Part shown: piece by piece, positions 45,443 to 54,242 of the stretch
How the letters are laid out: the number at the start of each line of letters is the position of its first letter
How positions within the stretch are numbered: position 1 is the stretch's first letter
DNA from: Massilia aquatica
GTDB taxonomy: Bacteria; Pseudomonadota; Gammaproteobacteria; Burkholderiales; Burkholderiaceae_D
NCBI RefSeq assembly: GCF_011682045.1
Contig: NZ_VVIW01000007.1
Span: forward strand, 124,001-188,000
Direction: 5' to 3'
Length of the DNA stretch: 64,000 nt
Notes under the pieces: generated by a model
What the model was told of the DNA's origin: nothing
What the model saw: only the letters and a program-made list of their open reading frames with translations
The model's database searches: none
Translations under genes and position numbers: made by a program

Positions 45443-47791
45443 TCAATTGCCTTCGCCCCTGGGAGCCAGTTGCCAGGTGACCCTGCCGATTTCCTCGCGT
45501 TCGAACAGCTGGCGCGCGTAGACCTGGAAGGTGCGTTCCCGGTACTGCTCCGGAATCTCGACCAGCAGGCGCATGGCCATGCGCGATTTGGCCGGAAACG
45601 GCACCTCGCCGAACGCCGTGCGCCCGCTCACATTGACCGCCAAATAGGCCACGCGCCGTTCGCTGTCGATCTTCACCCGCCCGTACTGGCGGCGCTCGCG
45701 CAGCATCTCGAAGTACACCAGCGGCACTTCGAGCAAAGCCCGCGCGCCTTCCGGCAGGCGCGCCACCACTTCCAGCGCCATGTTGCGGGCGCGGTCAGGG
45801 GCGCCCGGCGCAAGAAAGGCCAGCGCCTTGAAGCCGCGCGGCACCGTCGGGTCGTCCACGTCCGGATCGTTGTTCTCGACGTTGAAGTTACGCCAGGTGA
45901 CGTTGTTATTCTCGCGGATGAAGCGCCGGAAGTTGTCGAAGTTGAGGAAGTCGGCGGGGCCCGGCGCCGGGTCCCCGCTGGTTCCCACCAGCCCCACGAA
46001 GCAGTAATGGCCGGGCGCGGGAATGCCCGCCTTGGCCCACACCAGCGCGTTCGATACCGTGAGCTGCTCGCCGGTCGGCACGTTCGGCAGGACCGTGGTG
46101 CCGACCAGGTTCCACAGGTCCGGCGTGATCAGGGTGGCCACCGGCGCCCAGTACACGGTGGCCTGCACGTTGACGGCGTTTGCGCCGCCCTGGTTCAGCA
46201 CGCGCACATAGAGATAGTTGTCCTGGCCCGCTTCGGCCTTGTAGCCGAGGCCCGCATTGTTTTCGGTGCCGCTGCCGGCGCCAAAGCTGGCCTGCGGCGC
46301 CGCCACGGCGGTCGGGCGCAGGATGATGTCCGGGCTGGCCGAGATGGCGCCCATGTGCGGCAGGCCGCTGTCGCCGACGAAGTCGCGCAGGTACACATCC
46401 GGCGCGGCGTTGAAGAAGGTGTCGAAGATCTTGCGCAGGTTCGGCATGACGCGGATCTGGGTAGTCTCCGCCGCCGAGGGCAGGGTGCCGGTGGCCGGGT
46501 CGCTCAGCACGGCGCGCATCTGGCGTGGACTCAATCGGTAGCCCAGCTGCGCCTGGGCGCGTCCCTGCACCGACAGCGCCGCCCCGGTGACGATCGGCGA
46601 GGCGCCCGAGGTGCCCGAAAAGCCGCTGGTGTAGCCGGTGGTGGACCCGGCGTCGTTGGACGAGCAGGTATTGATGTTCTGCGCCCACGCATAGCAGTCG
46701 ATGCGCTTGCCGTGCGGGCCGTAGGCCAGGCGCGTGTGCGGCGCGGCGGACGTGGCGGCGGTGACGATGATCGCGCCCGAGTCGCGGAACTGTGGGTTGC
46801 CCGGATCGCGGTGCAGGATGGCCTGGCCGCCGAGCGTGGTGTAGGTATCCATGTTCAGCGCCGGCGTGCCGCCGTTGTTGGTGCCGTTGCCGCCCGCTTC
46901 GACCACGATGATCCCGAGCGCGGTGGCCAGGCGGATCGCCTCGTACTCGGCGTCGTAGGCTTCGATGGGGCCGAGCAGGGCGGTGCCGTTGAGCGCGACC
47001 TGGGCTTCCAGCAGCAAGGTGTCGCCGAAGGCGAGGCTGGTGATGGCGGCGATGATGGCGTTCGGGCGCGTGCTGCCGTGGAACGACACCACGTCGACCG
47101 AGGCGATGTTCGGCGCAATGCCGACGCAGCCGGTGGCGTTATCGACCGCGCAGATTTCGCCCAGCACCGCGGTGCCGTGCGCGCGCGAGGTGTCGAGCAG
47201 GGTGCCGTGCAGCAGGGAGGCGCCGTGCGCGGCCAGGTCTTCGTGGTTCAGCGTCCAGCCGCGTTCGAGGTCGATGAAGCGCTGGCCGGCGCCGTCGCCG
47301 CCGGTGAAGGTCCACGCGTATTCGGCGTCGATGCCGTCCGGTGAGGGATCGAGGTAGCCCTGATTGACCGAGCGCGGATCGTTGGCCGCGTTGACGGCGG
47401 GGTCGGGGCCGCCCTGGTCGATGTAGGCCGTCTGCACGCTGTTCCAGCGCAGCAGCGTGCGCACCAGTTCGATCAGGTCGGTCTCGGGAGGCGCATCGAC
47501 ATAATAGAAAGTGTTGAAGTCGGCCGGCCGGTAGGAGGTGTCCATGGCGGCCGCGCGGCGCTGCAGCTCCTGCAAATCGTCGGATTTGAGCACGGTGAAG
47601 ACGGGGCTCAGTTTCAGGTCGGGGAACTGCGCAAGGAGGCGCCGCCACGGTCCGATTCCGGTGTTCTCGATCTGTTCGCCCAGGTCGGGACGGTCGGCCA
47701 GGTGTACCCCTTCGCGAAAGCGTACGACCACGCGCGGCCGGTCGTAACTTGCGCTATTGGTCCTGCCTTGCAGACTGCTGTGTTTGTCCAT
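45443..47791 (-). CDS. S8 (subtilisin-like) serine peptidase without signal peptide
   Basis: 782 residues from the ATG at 47791, with AGGAGG six bases upstream. The catalytic domain has Asp174 (RFIDLERGW), His205 (RAHGTAVLGE), oxyanion Asn302 (GGNGTN) and Ser395 (GTSGASP). The first ~130 residues resemble a prodomain-like region, and the last ~250 are beta-rich. No export signal is seen. The triad is complete, so activity is likely. The substrate and location are unknown. Confidence 0.88.
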   Translation of the reverse strand: MDKHSSLQGRTNSASYDRPRVVVRFREGVHLADRPDLGEQIENTGIGPWRRLLAQFPDLKLSPVFTVLKSDDLQELQRRAAAMDTSYRPADFNTFYYVDAPPETDLIELVRTLLRWNSVQTAYIDQGGPDPAVNAANDPRSVNQGYLDPSPDGIDAEYAWTFTGGDGAGQRFIDLERGWTLNHEDLAAHGASLLHGTLLDTSRAHGTAVLGEICAVDNATGCVGIAPNIASVDVVSFHGSTRPNAIIAAITSLAFGDTLLLEAQVALNGTALLGPIEAYDAEYEAIRLATALGIIVVEAGGNGTNNGGTPALNMDTYTTLGGQAILHRDPGNPQFRDSGAIIVTAATSAAPHTRLAYGPHGKRIDCYAWAQNINTCSSNDAGSTTGYTSGFSGTSGASPIVTGAALSVQGRAQAQLGYRLSPRQMRAVLSDPATGTLPSAAETTQIRVMPNLRKIFDTFFNAAPDVYLRDFVGDSGLPHMGAISASPDIILRPTAVAAPQASFGAGSGTENNAGLGYKAEAGQDNYLYVRVLNQGGANAVNVQATVYWAPVATLITPDLWNLVGTTVLPNVPTGEQLTVSNALVWAKAGIPAPGHYCFVGLVGTSGDPAPGPADFLNFDNFRRFIRENNNVTWRNFNVENNDPDVDDPTVPRGFKALAFLAPGAPDRARNMALEVVARLPEGARALLEVPLVYFEMLRERRQYGRVKIDSERRVAYLAVNVSGRTAFGEVPFPAKSRMAMRLLVEIPEQYRERTFQVYARQLFEREEIGRVTWQLAPRGEGN

Positions 47792-48039
47792 GGTATGCCT
47801 CCTGTGGATGGCGCCCGGCACCGCGCGGCGACACGGTTTCATGCGCCCGGTCAGGCGTGTTGTCGATAATCGGCGTTATACCGGCGCTCGCTTTGCGCCA
47901 GCGCAAGCCGCCATCACATTGCCCAGTTCGCCAGATTGATAAGAAAGCGGTAACAATGAAATTCGCCAAATGCGGTTTATCTGATCAATGCTTGCTGGCA
48001 TGATGCTCTCCATACCAACCCAACAGCAGGAGCATTGCA

Positions 48040-48678
48040 ATGAACATCGTTTTGATCGGCGCCACCGGATTCATTGGCACAGCCTTACTGAATGAAGCAC
48101 TCAATCGCGGCCACGCCGTCACCGCGCTGGCGACCCGTCCCGAAAAACTGGCCGCGCGCGAGCGTTTGCAGGCGCATAAAACGGATGTGATGGATGTGAG
48201 CGCGCTGACCGCGCAACTGGCCGGCGCCGACGCGGTGCTGTCGGCCTTCAGCGGCCACGCCCAGGGCGACGTGCAGGCGTATTACCTGGCCGGCGTGCGC
48301 AATATCATCGCCGCCGTCAAGGAAGCGCGCGCGCCCCGCCTGCTGGTGGTCGGCGGGGCCGGTTCGCTCGAGGTCGCGCCCGGGGTGCAACTGCTCGACA
48401 CGCCAGGCTTCCCGGAAGCGTACCGCGCGAGTGCCGAAGGCGCGCGCCAGGCGCTCAATCTGCTGCGCGCCGAAGCCTCGCTCGACTGGACCATGCTCAG
48501 TCCCGCCGCGATGATCTCGCCGGGCCAGCGCAGCGGCGTGTTCCGTCTCGGCGGCGACCAGCTGCTGGCCGACGCCGCCGGCAACAGCGCCATTTCGGTG
48601 GAAGACTACGCGGTGGCCATGATCGACGAACTGGAACAGCCGGCGCACAGCCGTCAGCGTTTTACCCTGGCGTATTAA
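48040..48678 (+). CDS. NAD(P)-binding epimerase/reductase-like protein
   Basis: 212 residues of the atypical short-chain dehydrogenase group (NAD(P)H-binding, YesF/NmrA-like). The Rossmann motif is IVLIGATGFIGTALLNEAL. The segment LLVVGGAGSLEVAPG and DWTMLSPAAMISPG are typical of this family. CAGGAG stands before the ATG. The substrate is unknown. Confidence 0.88.
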   Translation: MNIVLIGATGFIGTALLNEALNRGHAVTALATRPEKLAARERLQAHKTDVMDVSALTAQLAGADAVLSAFSGHAQGDVQAYYLAGVRNIIAAVKEARAPRLLVVGGAGSLEVAPGVQLLDTPGFPEAYRASAEGARQALNLLRAEASLDWTMLSPAAMISPGQRSGVFRLGGDQLLADAAGNSAISVEDYAVAMIDELEQPAHSRQRFTLAY

Positions 48679-48770
48679 GCTGCGCTTTCCGCGCCAGCGC
48701 TGGCCGGGAATTCCGGTCAGCATGGGCGCTCCGCAAACCGCTACACTGTCGGCTCTAACAAAATCTGAAA

Positions 48771-49298
48771 ATGAGTATGCCAATGGGTTTGCGCAGATGG
48801 TTCCCGGCCTTGTTGTGCCCATCGACAGCCTCCGCATGCGCCTGTTGGGGAGGGCCTCCTGAGGTATCGTCCGCGCAGCTGGCCACCTTCATCGCGGTTT
48901 TATGCGCGCTGGCGGGGTGGCTGTTCTACCTGTGCTTCTCGGTCAAACGTGCTCGCCTTGCAACGCCGCCCGTAGCGCCACGTGCCGCCAGGGCGTATGC
49001 ACTTGCCGTACTGGCAGTTTTTCTCAGCCTTGCACTGGGTCTGTGCGGCGCCTACTATATTCCGGCTTACCGGTCGGTGCTCGACGAATACGGTGCTGTG
49101 ATCCCGCGCGTGACTGCCTTGATGTTCAGTGCTTCCCCCGTTTTCTGGCTACCCTGTCTGCTCACGGTTGGTTTGTTCGCCGGGTATGAAAGGTCGCGTC
49201 AGTACCCTGCCATTTTCGGTGCAGTCTGCCTGTTGCAGATGATGTTGATTGTGTGTGTCGTCTGGATTTTGAATCTGCCAATCAGCCCCGTTTGTTGA
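48771..49298 (+). CDS. Unknown integral membrane protein
   Basis: 175 residues with about four membrane segments: LATFIAVLCALAGWLFYLCF, YALAVLAVFLSLALGLCGAY, a segment around SASPVFWLPCLLTVGLFAGY, and LLQMMLIVCVVWILNL. The N-terminus has Cys-rich ACACW. No family is recognised. The gene stands alone between the reductase genes. Confidence 0.6.
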   Translation: MSMPMGLRRWFPALLCPSTASACACWGGPPEVSSAQLATFIAVLCALAGWLFYLCFSVKRARLATPPVAPRAARAYALAVLAVFLSLALGLCGAYYIPAYRSVLDEYGAVIPRVTALMFSASPVFWLPCLLTVGLFAGYERSRQYPAIFGAVCLLQMMLIVCVVWILNLPISPVC

Positions 49299-49405
49299 TG
49301 GCTTGAGCGTGGCCAGGCACACGGGTGTGGGGAAAGTCCCCGCGCCCGTGGAAAAATTGTTAAGATTTACAATCGACCCATCAACTGTCCCCCGAAAGGA
49401 TCATC

Positions 49406-49957
49406 ATGGCTTCACGAAAAATCGCCGTCATCATTGGCAGCTTGCGCAAGGATTCCTTCAACCGCAAGGTTGCCAAGACCCTGATGCTGCTGGCGCCGCC
49501 CACGCTGGAAATGGAGATCATCGAGATCGGCCAGCTGCCGCTGTACAACCAGGACGACGACGCCGCGCCGCCGCCGGTCTACACCGAGTTCCGCGACAAG
49601 CTCAAGGAATTCGACGGTGTCCTGTTCTGCACCCCCGAATACAACCGCTCGGTGCCGGCCGCGCTGAAAAACGCGATCGACGTCGGCTCGCGTCCATACG
49701 GCCAGAGCGCCTGGGGCAGCAAGCCGTGCGCCGTGGTCAGCGTGACGCCGGGCGCGCTCGGTGCCTTTGGGGCCAACCATCACCTGCGCCAGTCGCTGGT
49801 GTTCCTCAACATGCCCGCCATGCAGCAGCCCGAAGCCTACCTGTCGAACATCGCCAGCCAGTACGAAGGCGACAATCTCACCAACGACAGCACCAAGGCC
49901 TTTTTGCAGAAGTTCGTCGACGCCTTTGCGGTCTGGGTCGAACGCCACGCCGACTGA
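49406..49957 (+). CDS. NADPH-dependent FMN reductase (flavodoxin-like)
   Basis: 183 residues. The phosphate-binding loop IIGSLRKDSFNRK and the loop CTPEYNRSVPAALKNAIDVGSRP (in parts) are those of the SsuE/ChrR/azoreductase-like FMN reductases, which reduce FMN, quinones or chromate with NADPH. AAAGGA precedes the ATG. No sulfonate genes are nearby, so a general redox-protective role is more likely. Confidence 0.92.
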   Translation: MASRKIAVIIGSLRKDSFNRKVAKTLMLLAPPTLEMEIIEIGQLPLYNQDDDAAPPPVYTEFRDKLKEFDGVLFCTPEYNRSVPAALKNAIDVGSRPYGQSAWGSKPCAVVSVTPGALGAFGANHHLRQSLVFLNMPAMQQPEAYLSNIASQYEGDNLTNDSTKAFLQKFVDAFAVWVERHAD

Positions 49958-50008
49958 GTTGCGGGGGGCGTTTTCCGGCGCCCCCATCCATGCTACCCTG
50001 CCGGCACC

Positions 50009-50911
50009 ATGAGCAAAACCTCCACACCAGCCGCCGCGGACATCGCTCCGCACACCCCGCCTGTCTTCGGCAAGCCCGATAGCGGGCTACGCCGACGCAT
50101 CTACACCATCATTTTCGAAGCCGATACCAGCACCGGAAAATATTTCGACGTGCTGCTGGTGGCGCTTATTTTGCTCAGTATCGTGGTGGTCATCCTCGAC
50201 AGCGTGCCGTCGTTGGCTGGCCCCTTCAAGAACCCGCTCACTGTATTGGAATGGACGTTCACGCTGCTGTTCACGGCCGAATACATCGCGCGCCTGTGCT
50301 GCGTGCGCCAGCCGTGGCGCTACGCCACCAGCTTTTTCGGCGTGATCGACCTCATTTCGGTGCTGCCGACTTACTTTGCGCTGCTGGTGCCGGAAGCGTC
50401 GGCCTTCCTCGACATCCGCATCCTGCGTCTGCTGCGCATTTTCCGCATTTTCAAGCTGACGCTGTACATCAACGAATACCTGCACCTCGGCCGCGCCCTG
50501 CGCGCCAGCGGGCGCAAGATCCTCGTGTTCCTGTCGGTGGTGGTGATGGCGGTGCTGATTCTGGGGACCGTGATGTACGTGGTCGAGGGGCCGGAACACG
50601 GCTTCACCAGCATTCCGATGGCGATGTACTGGGCCACGGTGACCATGACCACGGTCGGTTACGGCGACCTGACGCCGCAGACCAACCTTGGCCGCCTGAT
50701 CGCCTCGTTCATGATGCTGCTGGGGTGGGGCGTGCTGGCGGTGCCGACCGGGATCGTGACGGCGGAGATGACATCGCAGCGCATGAACCGGAAGCCGACC
50801 ACCCGGACCTGTCCGTCGTGCCTGAGCGAAGGGCATGAGCCGGATGCGCAGTACTGCAAGGATTGCGGGGAATCCTTGCCTGCCTACGAGTATGACAAGA
50901 GCTCCGACTGA
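50009..50911 (+). CDS. Voltage-gated potassium channel with C-terminal zinc ribbon
   Basis: 300 residues with six membrane helices. S4 carries repeated arginines at three-residue steps (RILRLLRIFRIFK, ~138-149). The pore holds the selectivity filter TVGYGD (215-220). After S6, the short cytoplasmic tail has a zinc ribbon: Cys268, Cys271, Cys283, Cys286 (CPSC...CKDC). It should be a tetrameric K+ channel of the inner membrane. Confidence 0.93.
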   Translation: MSKTSTPAAADIAPHTPPVFGKPDSGLRRRIYTIIFEADTSTGKYFDVLLVALILLSIVVVILDSVPSLAGPFKNPLTVLEWTFTLLFTAEYIARLCCVRQPWRYATSFFGVIDLISVLPTYFALLVPEASAFLDIRILRLLRIFRIFKLTLYINEYLHLGRALRASGRKILVFLSVVVMAVLILGTVMYVVEGPEHGFTSIPMAMYWATVTMTTVGYGDLTPQTNLGRLIASFMMLLGWGVLAVPTGIVTAEMTSQRMNRKPTTRTCPSCLSEGHEPDAQYCKDCGESLPAYEYDKSSD

Positions 50912-50961
50912 GTGACCCGCCGTGATGCGCCGCGCCGCACTGTCCGGGCGCGGCCGACGGC

Positions 50962-51690
50962 TTACGCCGATGCGCTCGCCCCCGGCGCGTCCTTCGCGAT
51001 CCAGTAATTGAACTGACCGAAGGTCGGCAAGCGGTCGGCCTGGTCCGGATCGAAGAAGTCTTCGATCATCTGGCGGTACGCGCCGCGCCGCGAGAACTGC
51101 GTGTGCATGGCGCTGTAGCGGGCCACGGCGGCGTGAAAGGTGCGGCGGATGCCGTCGTCGGCGTTCAGCCCCGGATGGCCGCCGGCCTTGCGCGGACGCC
51201 CGCGTTTCACGCCGGCGCTCGAGCCGCGCGTCTTGCCTGGCGCGCCGGAGTTTTTATAGTCCGGCAGCAGCGTATCGGGATGCTGGCCGCGCTCCCAGTA
51301 GCGCCGCAGATAGCGGTAGATGGACGGGTGCGAAATCCCATGCAGCGCGCTTTGCGCCATCACCATGCGGCCGCGATGGCGCGCCTGGTAGATGGCAGGT
51401 TCGTCGGCGGTCAGGTCCTGTACCACGGCCCACGCACGGTCGCGCACCTGGCGGTGGCGCGCCGGCAGCAGGGACGGATCGCCGCGCGCCGCGTACGGGT
51501 CCACCAGCATCAGCTGCGCGCGCCGCGCGCCCAGATCGGCATGCAGCGATTGCAGCTGCGCGATCTCGGGATGGGCGCCTTTCGCACCCACGTCGAAGGT
51601 GTAGGCGACGCTGGCGGCGCTGTCGATCCACAAGATGCGGACCGTGCGCTCCTGCGCCGGGTAATAGAGCAAGTCGTTTTTAAGCAGCAT
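50962..51690 (-). CDS. TnsB/Mu-type transposase N-terminal fragment, orphan
   Basis: 242 residues from the ATG at 51690 (AAGGAG upstream). The sequence matches the DNA-binding half of Tn7 TnsB-like transposases: SHPSIYRYLRRYWERG, LLPDYKNSG, KRGRPRKAG, then the helix to LPTFGQFNYWIAKD. In full-length proteins the DDE integrase core would follow; here the frame ends nine residues later. No tnsA, tnsC or tniQ lies nearby. It may be a transposon relic or a DNA-binding protein kept for another use. Confidence 0.7.
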   Translation of the reverse strand: MLLKNDLLYYPAQERTVRILWIDSAASVAYTFDVGAKGAHPEIAQLQSLHADLGARRAQLMLVDPYAARGDPSLLPARHRQVRDRAWAVVQDLTADEPAIYQARHRGRMVMAQSALHGISHPSIYRYLRRYWERGQHPDTLLPDYKNSGAPGKTRGSSAGVKRGRPRKAGGHPGLNADDGIRRTFHAAVARYSAMHTQFSRRGAYRQMIEDFFDPDQADRLPTFGQFNYWIAKDAPGASASA

Positions 51691-51880
51691 TGGCAACGCT
51701 CCTTTGTAGGGTGATTAGCCTATGCTTGAAAGCAATTTCCGCGCCACCCGTGACATGGCTCCCATCCCCCCAGGCAGAGCGCTTCAGCCGGCTCTGACCG
51801 GCATGCTTTTGGTGCACCGCAGCACGCGTGCACCATTTCAAGACAGAAAGCAGTTGAGAACGTTGCCGACTTGAACACGT

Positions 51881-51894
51881 TTGATATATATCAA
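51881..51894. promoter_or_regulatory. Perfect Fnr/Anr-type box (TTGATatatATCAA)
   Basis: An exact match to TTGAT-N4-ATCAA, inside an 18-bp perfect palindrome GTTTGATATATATCAAAC (51879-51896). It lies in the middle of the ~395-base region between the divergent TnsB-like gene (start 51690) and the phasin gene (start 52086), about 190 bases from each. Nothing else is recognised in that region. Control of the phasin by an oxygen-sensing Fnr-family protein is an inference. Confidence 0.6.
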
Positions 51895-52085
51895 ACCCAC
51901 AAGGTGGTAGTCCCCTAGCCTAGTGACTCGTGCTGAAGACGATCTGGCGCAAGGTTTTTTTTGATTTGCGACAAACGGTCTTCATCAGGCATGCGCTGCG
52001 GGGCGCGATGAAGGGCGACCCATACAAGGCCGCTTATTGGTCCCGCAACTTCTTGTATTTGATCAATTACTTAAAAGAGGACTAC

Positions 52086-52778
52086 ATGTTTCCATATTCG
52101 CAATCGGTAACTCCTGCTGTGCGTACCCACCTCGACGCGCAGGTTTCCTTCCTCAACGATATGTCGAAATCGTTGTTCAATTCGTTCCAGCAACTGTGCG
52201 CCCTGAACATCCAGCTGACCCAGACCTTGCTGGAAGAAACCGCCATGACCAGCCAGCAATTCCTGACGGCCGACCGCCAGACCGACGTGATCAGCGCTGC
52301 CGCATCGCGCGCCCAGCCCGCCACCGAAAAACTGCGCGCCTATCAACAGCACATCTCGCGCGTGGCCGCCGATGCGCAGGTCGAACTGGCCCGCGTGACC
52401 GAGCAGCACGTGCAGGAAACCACCCGCACGGCGCGCGCCCTGGCAGATGAAGTCGCCCGCGTCGCTTCCGAAGAAACCGAACGCAGCATGCAAAACCAGC
52501 AGGAAAACATGCGCAAATTCAGCGATCCGTTCACGCAACAGGGCGGCGCCTGGCGCGGTAACGGCAGCACCGAAGTGCGCGGCAGCACCAGCATGCAGAG
52601 CGGCCAGAACGGCAACGTGCAGGGCGGTTCGGCCGGCAGCAGCCAGAGCGACCAGCACGGCAGCATGCAAGGCAGCGCTTCGTCGCACGGCACGACTGCT
52701 TCGTCGGCAACCCAGTCCGGCACCACCGCCAGCACGGGTAGCAAATCGGGTAGTGCAAGCACCGGCAAGAATGCCTGA
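52086..52778 (+). CDS. Phasin (PHA-granule-associated protein)
   Basis: 230 residues from the ATG at 52086 (AGAGGA upstream); a longer in-frame stretch from 51930 is probably leader. The first ~140 residues are the helical phasin domain (AQVSFLNDMSKSLFNSFQQLCALNIQLTQTLLEE in parts), which coats polyhydroxyalkanoate granules. From about residue 150 it turns into a Gly/Ser/Gln-rich, low-complexity tail. That tail is longer than in most phasins. No pha genes are nearby. Confidence 0.85.
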   Translation: MFPYSQSVTPAVRTHLDAQVSFLNDMSKSLFNSFQQLCALNIQLTQTLLEETAMTSQQFLTADRQTDVISAAASRAQPATEKLRAYQQHISRVAADAQVELARVTEQHVQETTRTARALADEVARVASEETERSMQNQQENMRKFSDPFTQQGGAWRGNGSTEVRGSTSMQSGQNGNVQGGSAGSSQSDQHGSMQGSASSHGTTASSATQSGTTASTGSKSGSASTGKNA

Positions 52779-52827
52779 ATAGCAGGCTGAGATATCGCTA
52801 GTCTGATAATAAGCGCGAGGGGTGCGC

Positions 52828-52898
52828 CCGACCGGCACAGAGCCGGTCGGAACTGGTAAGGCCGTTGCCGCGGAGGGCGTGTTGCCCCCGGCGGCAAC
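52828..52898 (+). terminator. Two hairpins after the phasin gene
   Basis: CCGACCGGC / GCCGGTCGG (52828-52850) with a 5-base loop, and GTTGCCGC / GCGGCAAC (52864-52898) with a 19-base loop. Neither has a T run, so they may be weak terminators or RNA-stabilising structures between the convergent phasin and acyltransferase genes. Confidence 0.4.
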
Positions 52899-52945
52899 CT
52901 GGCGCGTCGTCAAGCGGTCCATGGTGTTGCCGCTGGCATTCTTGC

Positions 52946-54145
52946 TTAGGCCGTCACCTGCTGTGACGTACGTCCGTTCCGTGCGTCCGCTGGCAGGGGA
53001 GCTATGCCGAACAGCGGCCGTAACAGGCGCGAACGCCGCACGATGTCGGCCACGGCAAAGCTCAGGCACAAGGTCAGTACGACCAGCACCAGCGCTTCGA
53101 GTCCGGGCGCCAGTTTCGCCGGTTGGATGGCATGCGCAATGACAACAATCAGTGTCTGGTGCACGATATACACGGGGAAGACCGCCTGCGCCAGATAGCG
53201 CCGGTTGGCGCTGTCGCGATTAAGGTGGCGGTGCGCAAAGCCTATCGCGGCCAGCATCGCGTTCCAGGCGAACAAGCAATACACGATCCTTTGCAGATGC
53301 ATCAGGGGTTGCTGTGCCTGCGCCGACAGCACGTCATCCGGCAGAGCGTAGTAGATGGTCAGCGCGGCCCAGCCGGTCGCCGCCAATCCCAGCGCATGCC
53401 AGCGCAGTTGCTCCAGGCGGGGCCAGAATTGTGGCGTACGCGCGAGCATCGCCCCAAGGAGGAATAGAAACAGGTAGACCGCGTGGTTGAACCAGTCATC
53501 CACCAATGCGTGCGTGGTTGGAAAGCGCGACAGCATCGTCATGCGCGCGAGGGACAGCAGCGCGACCGGCAGCACGATGATCTTCCATCCCACCAGCAGG
53601 TTCGCCAGGCGCGTGGCCAGGCGGTCGAAGCGACTGCCAAGCCCGGCCACCAGGCCGCCCAGCAGCAGTGTATATACCCACAGATAGGCCACGAACCACA
53701 GGTGGTTCCAGGTCGGCATGACCAGGCAGTCGGTGCCGCGGCAAAAGCCGTGGTAGCGGCCCAGGTACAGCCGCATGAAGTCGGCGTAGCTGCCCTGGTA
53801 GGCCAGTTTTTCCACCACTTCCAGGTAGGCTTGCGGCGGTACGATCACCAGCATGCCGAACACCAGCGGCACCAGCAGGCGCGCGCTGCGCTGCCCAAGG
53901 AAGCGGGCGGCGCCGGTCTTCGCCAGCATCAGGCTCGACGCCACGCCCGACACCATGAACAGCAGACCCAGGCGCCACGGCGACGAGAGCAGCATGAGCG
54001 GCTCGATGGCGTGGCTGGCGAAGGCACTTTTGACGTGCCAGTCCCAGGTCACGTAATACATGCCGACGTGGTAAACAATCAGGACGAAAAAAGCGAGGAT
54101 GCGGACCCAGTCGAGAAACCAGAGTCGGGCGGGAGAAGTCGTCAT
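52946..54145 (-). CDS. Acyltransferase-3 family membrane protein
   Basis: About 399 residues from the ATG at 54145, with ten or so membrane helices. The start WFLDWVRILAFFVLIVYHVGMYY has the Arg/His pair of the family (R in helix 1, H in YHVG), and the sequence resembles OpgC/MdoC-type glucan succinyltransferases. Such enzymes move acyl groups onto surface sugars. It follows the two-component genes in the same direction, with about 97 bases between. Confidence 0.85.
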   Translation of the reverse strand: MTTSPARLWFLDWVRILAFFVLIVYHVGMYYVTWDWHVKSAFASHAIEPLMLLSSPWRLGLLFMVSGVASSLMLAKTGAARFLGQRSARLLVPLVFGMLVIVPPQAYLEVVEKLAYQGSYADFMRLYLGRYHGFCRGTDCLVMPTWNHLWFVAYLWVYTLLLGGLVAGLGSRFDRLATRLANLLVGWKIIVLPVALLSLARMTMLSRFPTTHALVDDWFNHAVYLFLFLLGAMLARTPQFWPRLEQLRWHALGLAATGWAALTIYYALPDDVLSAQAQQPLMHLQRIVYCLFAWNAMLAAIGFAHRHLNRDSANRRYLAQAVFPVYIVHQTLIVVIAHAIQPAKLAPGLEALVLVVLTLCLSFAVADIVRRSRLLRPLFGIAPLPADARNGRTSQQVTA

Positions 54146-54242
54146 GGCGTGCTTTGCAGGTGGAAAACCCCAGCCTGGATCAACGCGGGCCTGCACGCCA
54201 GCGCAATGGGGCGAGCCGGGATGACGGTGGGGTGAAGCGGTC

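Noticed and set aside
45428-47344. Plus-strand open frame of 638 codons opposite the S8 peptidase
   Set aside because: Arg/Gly/Val-rich shadow of a gene with an intact catalytic triad and ribosome site on the other strand.
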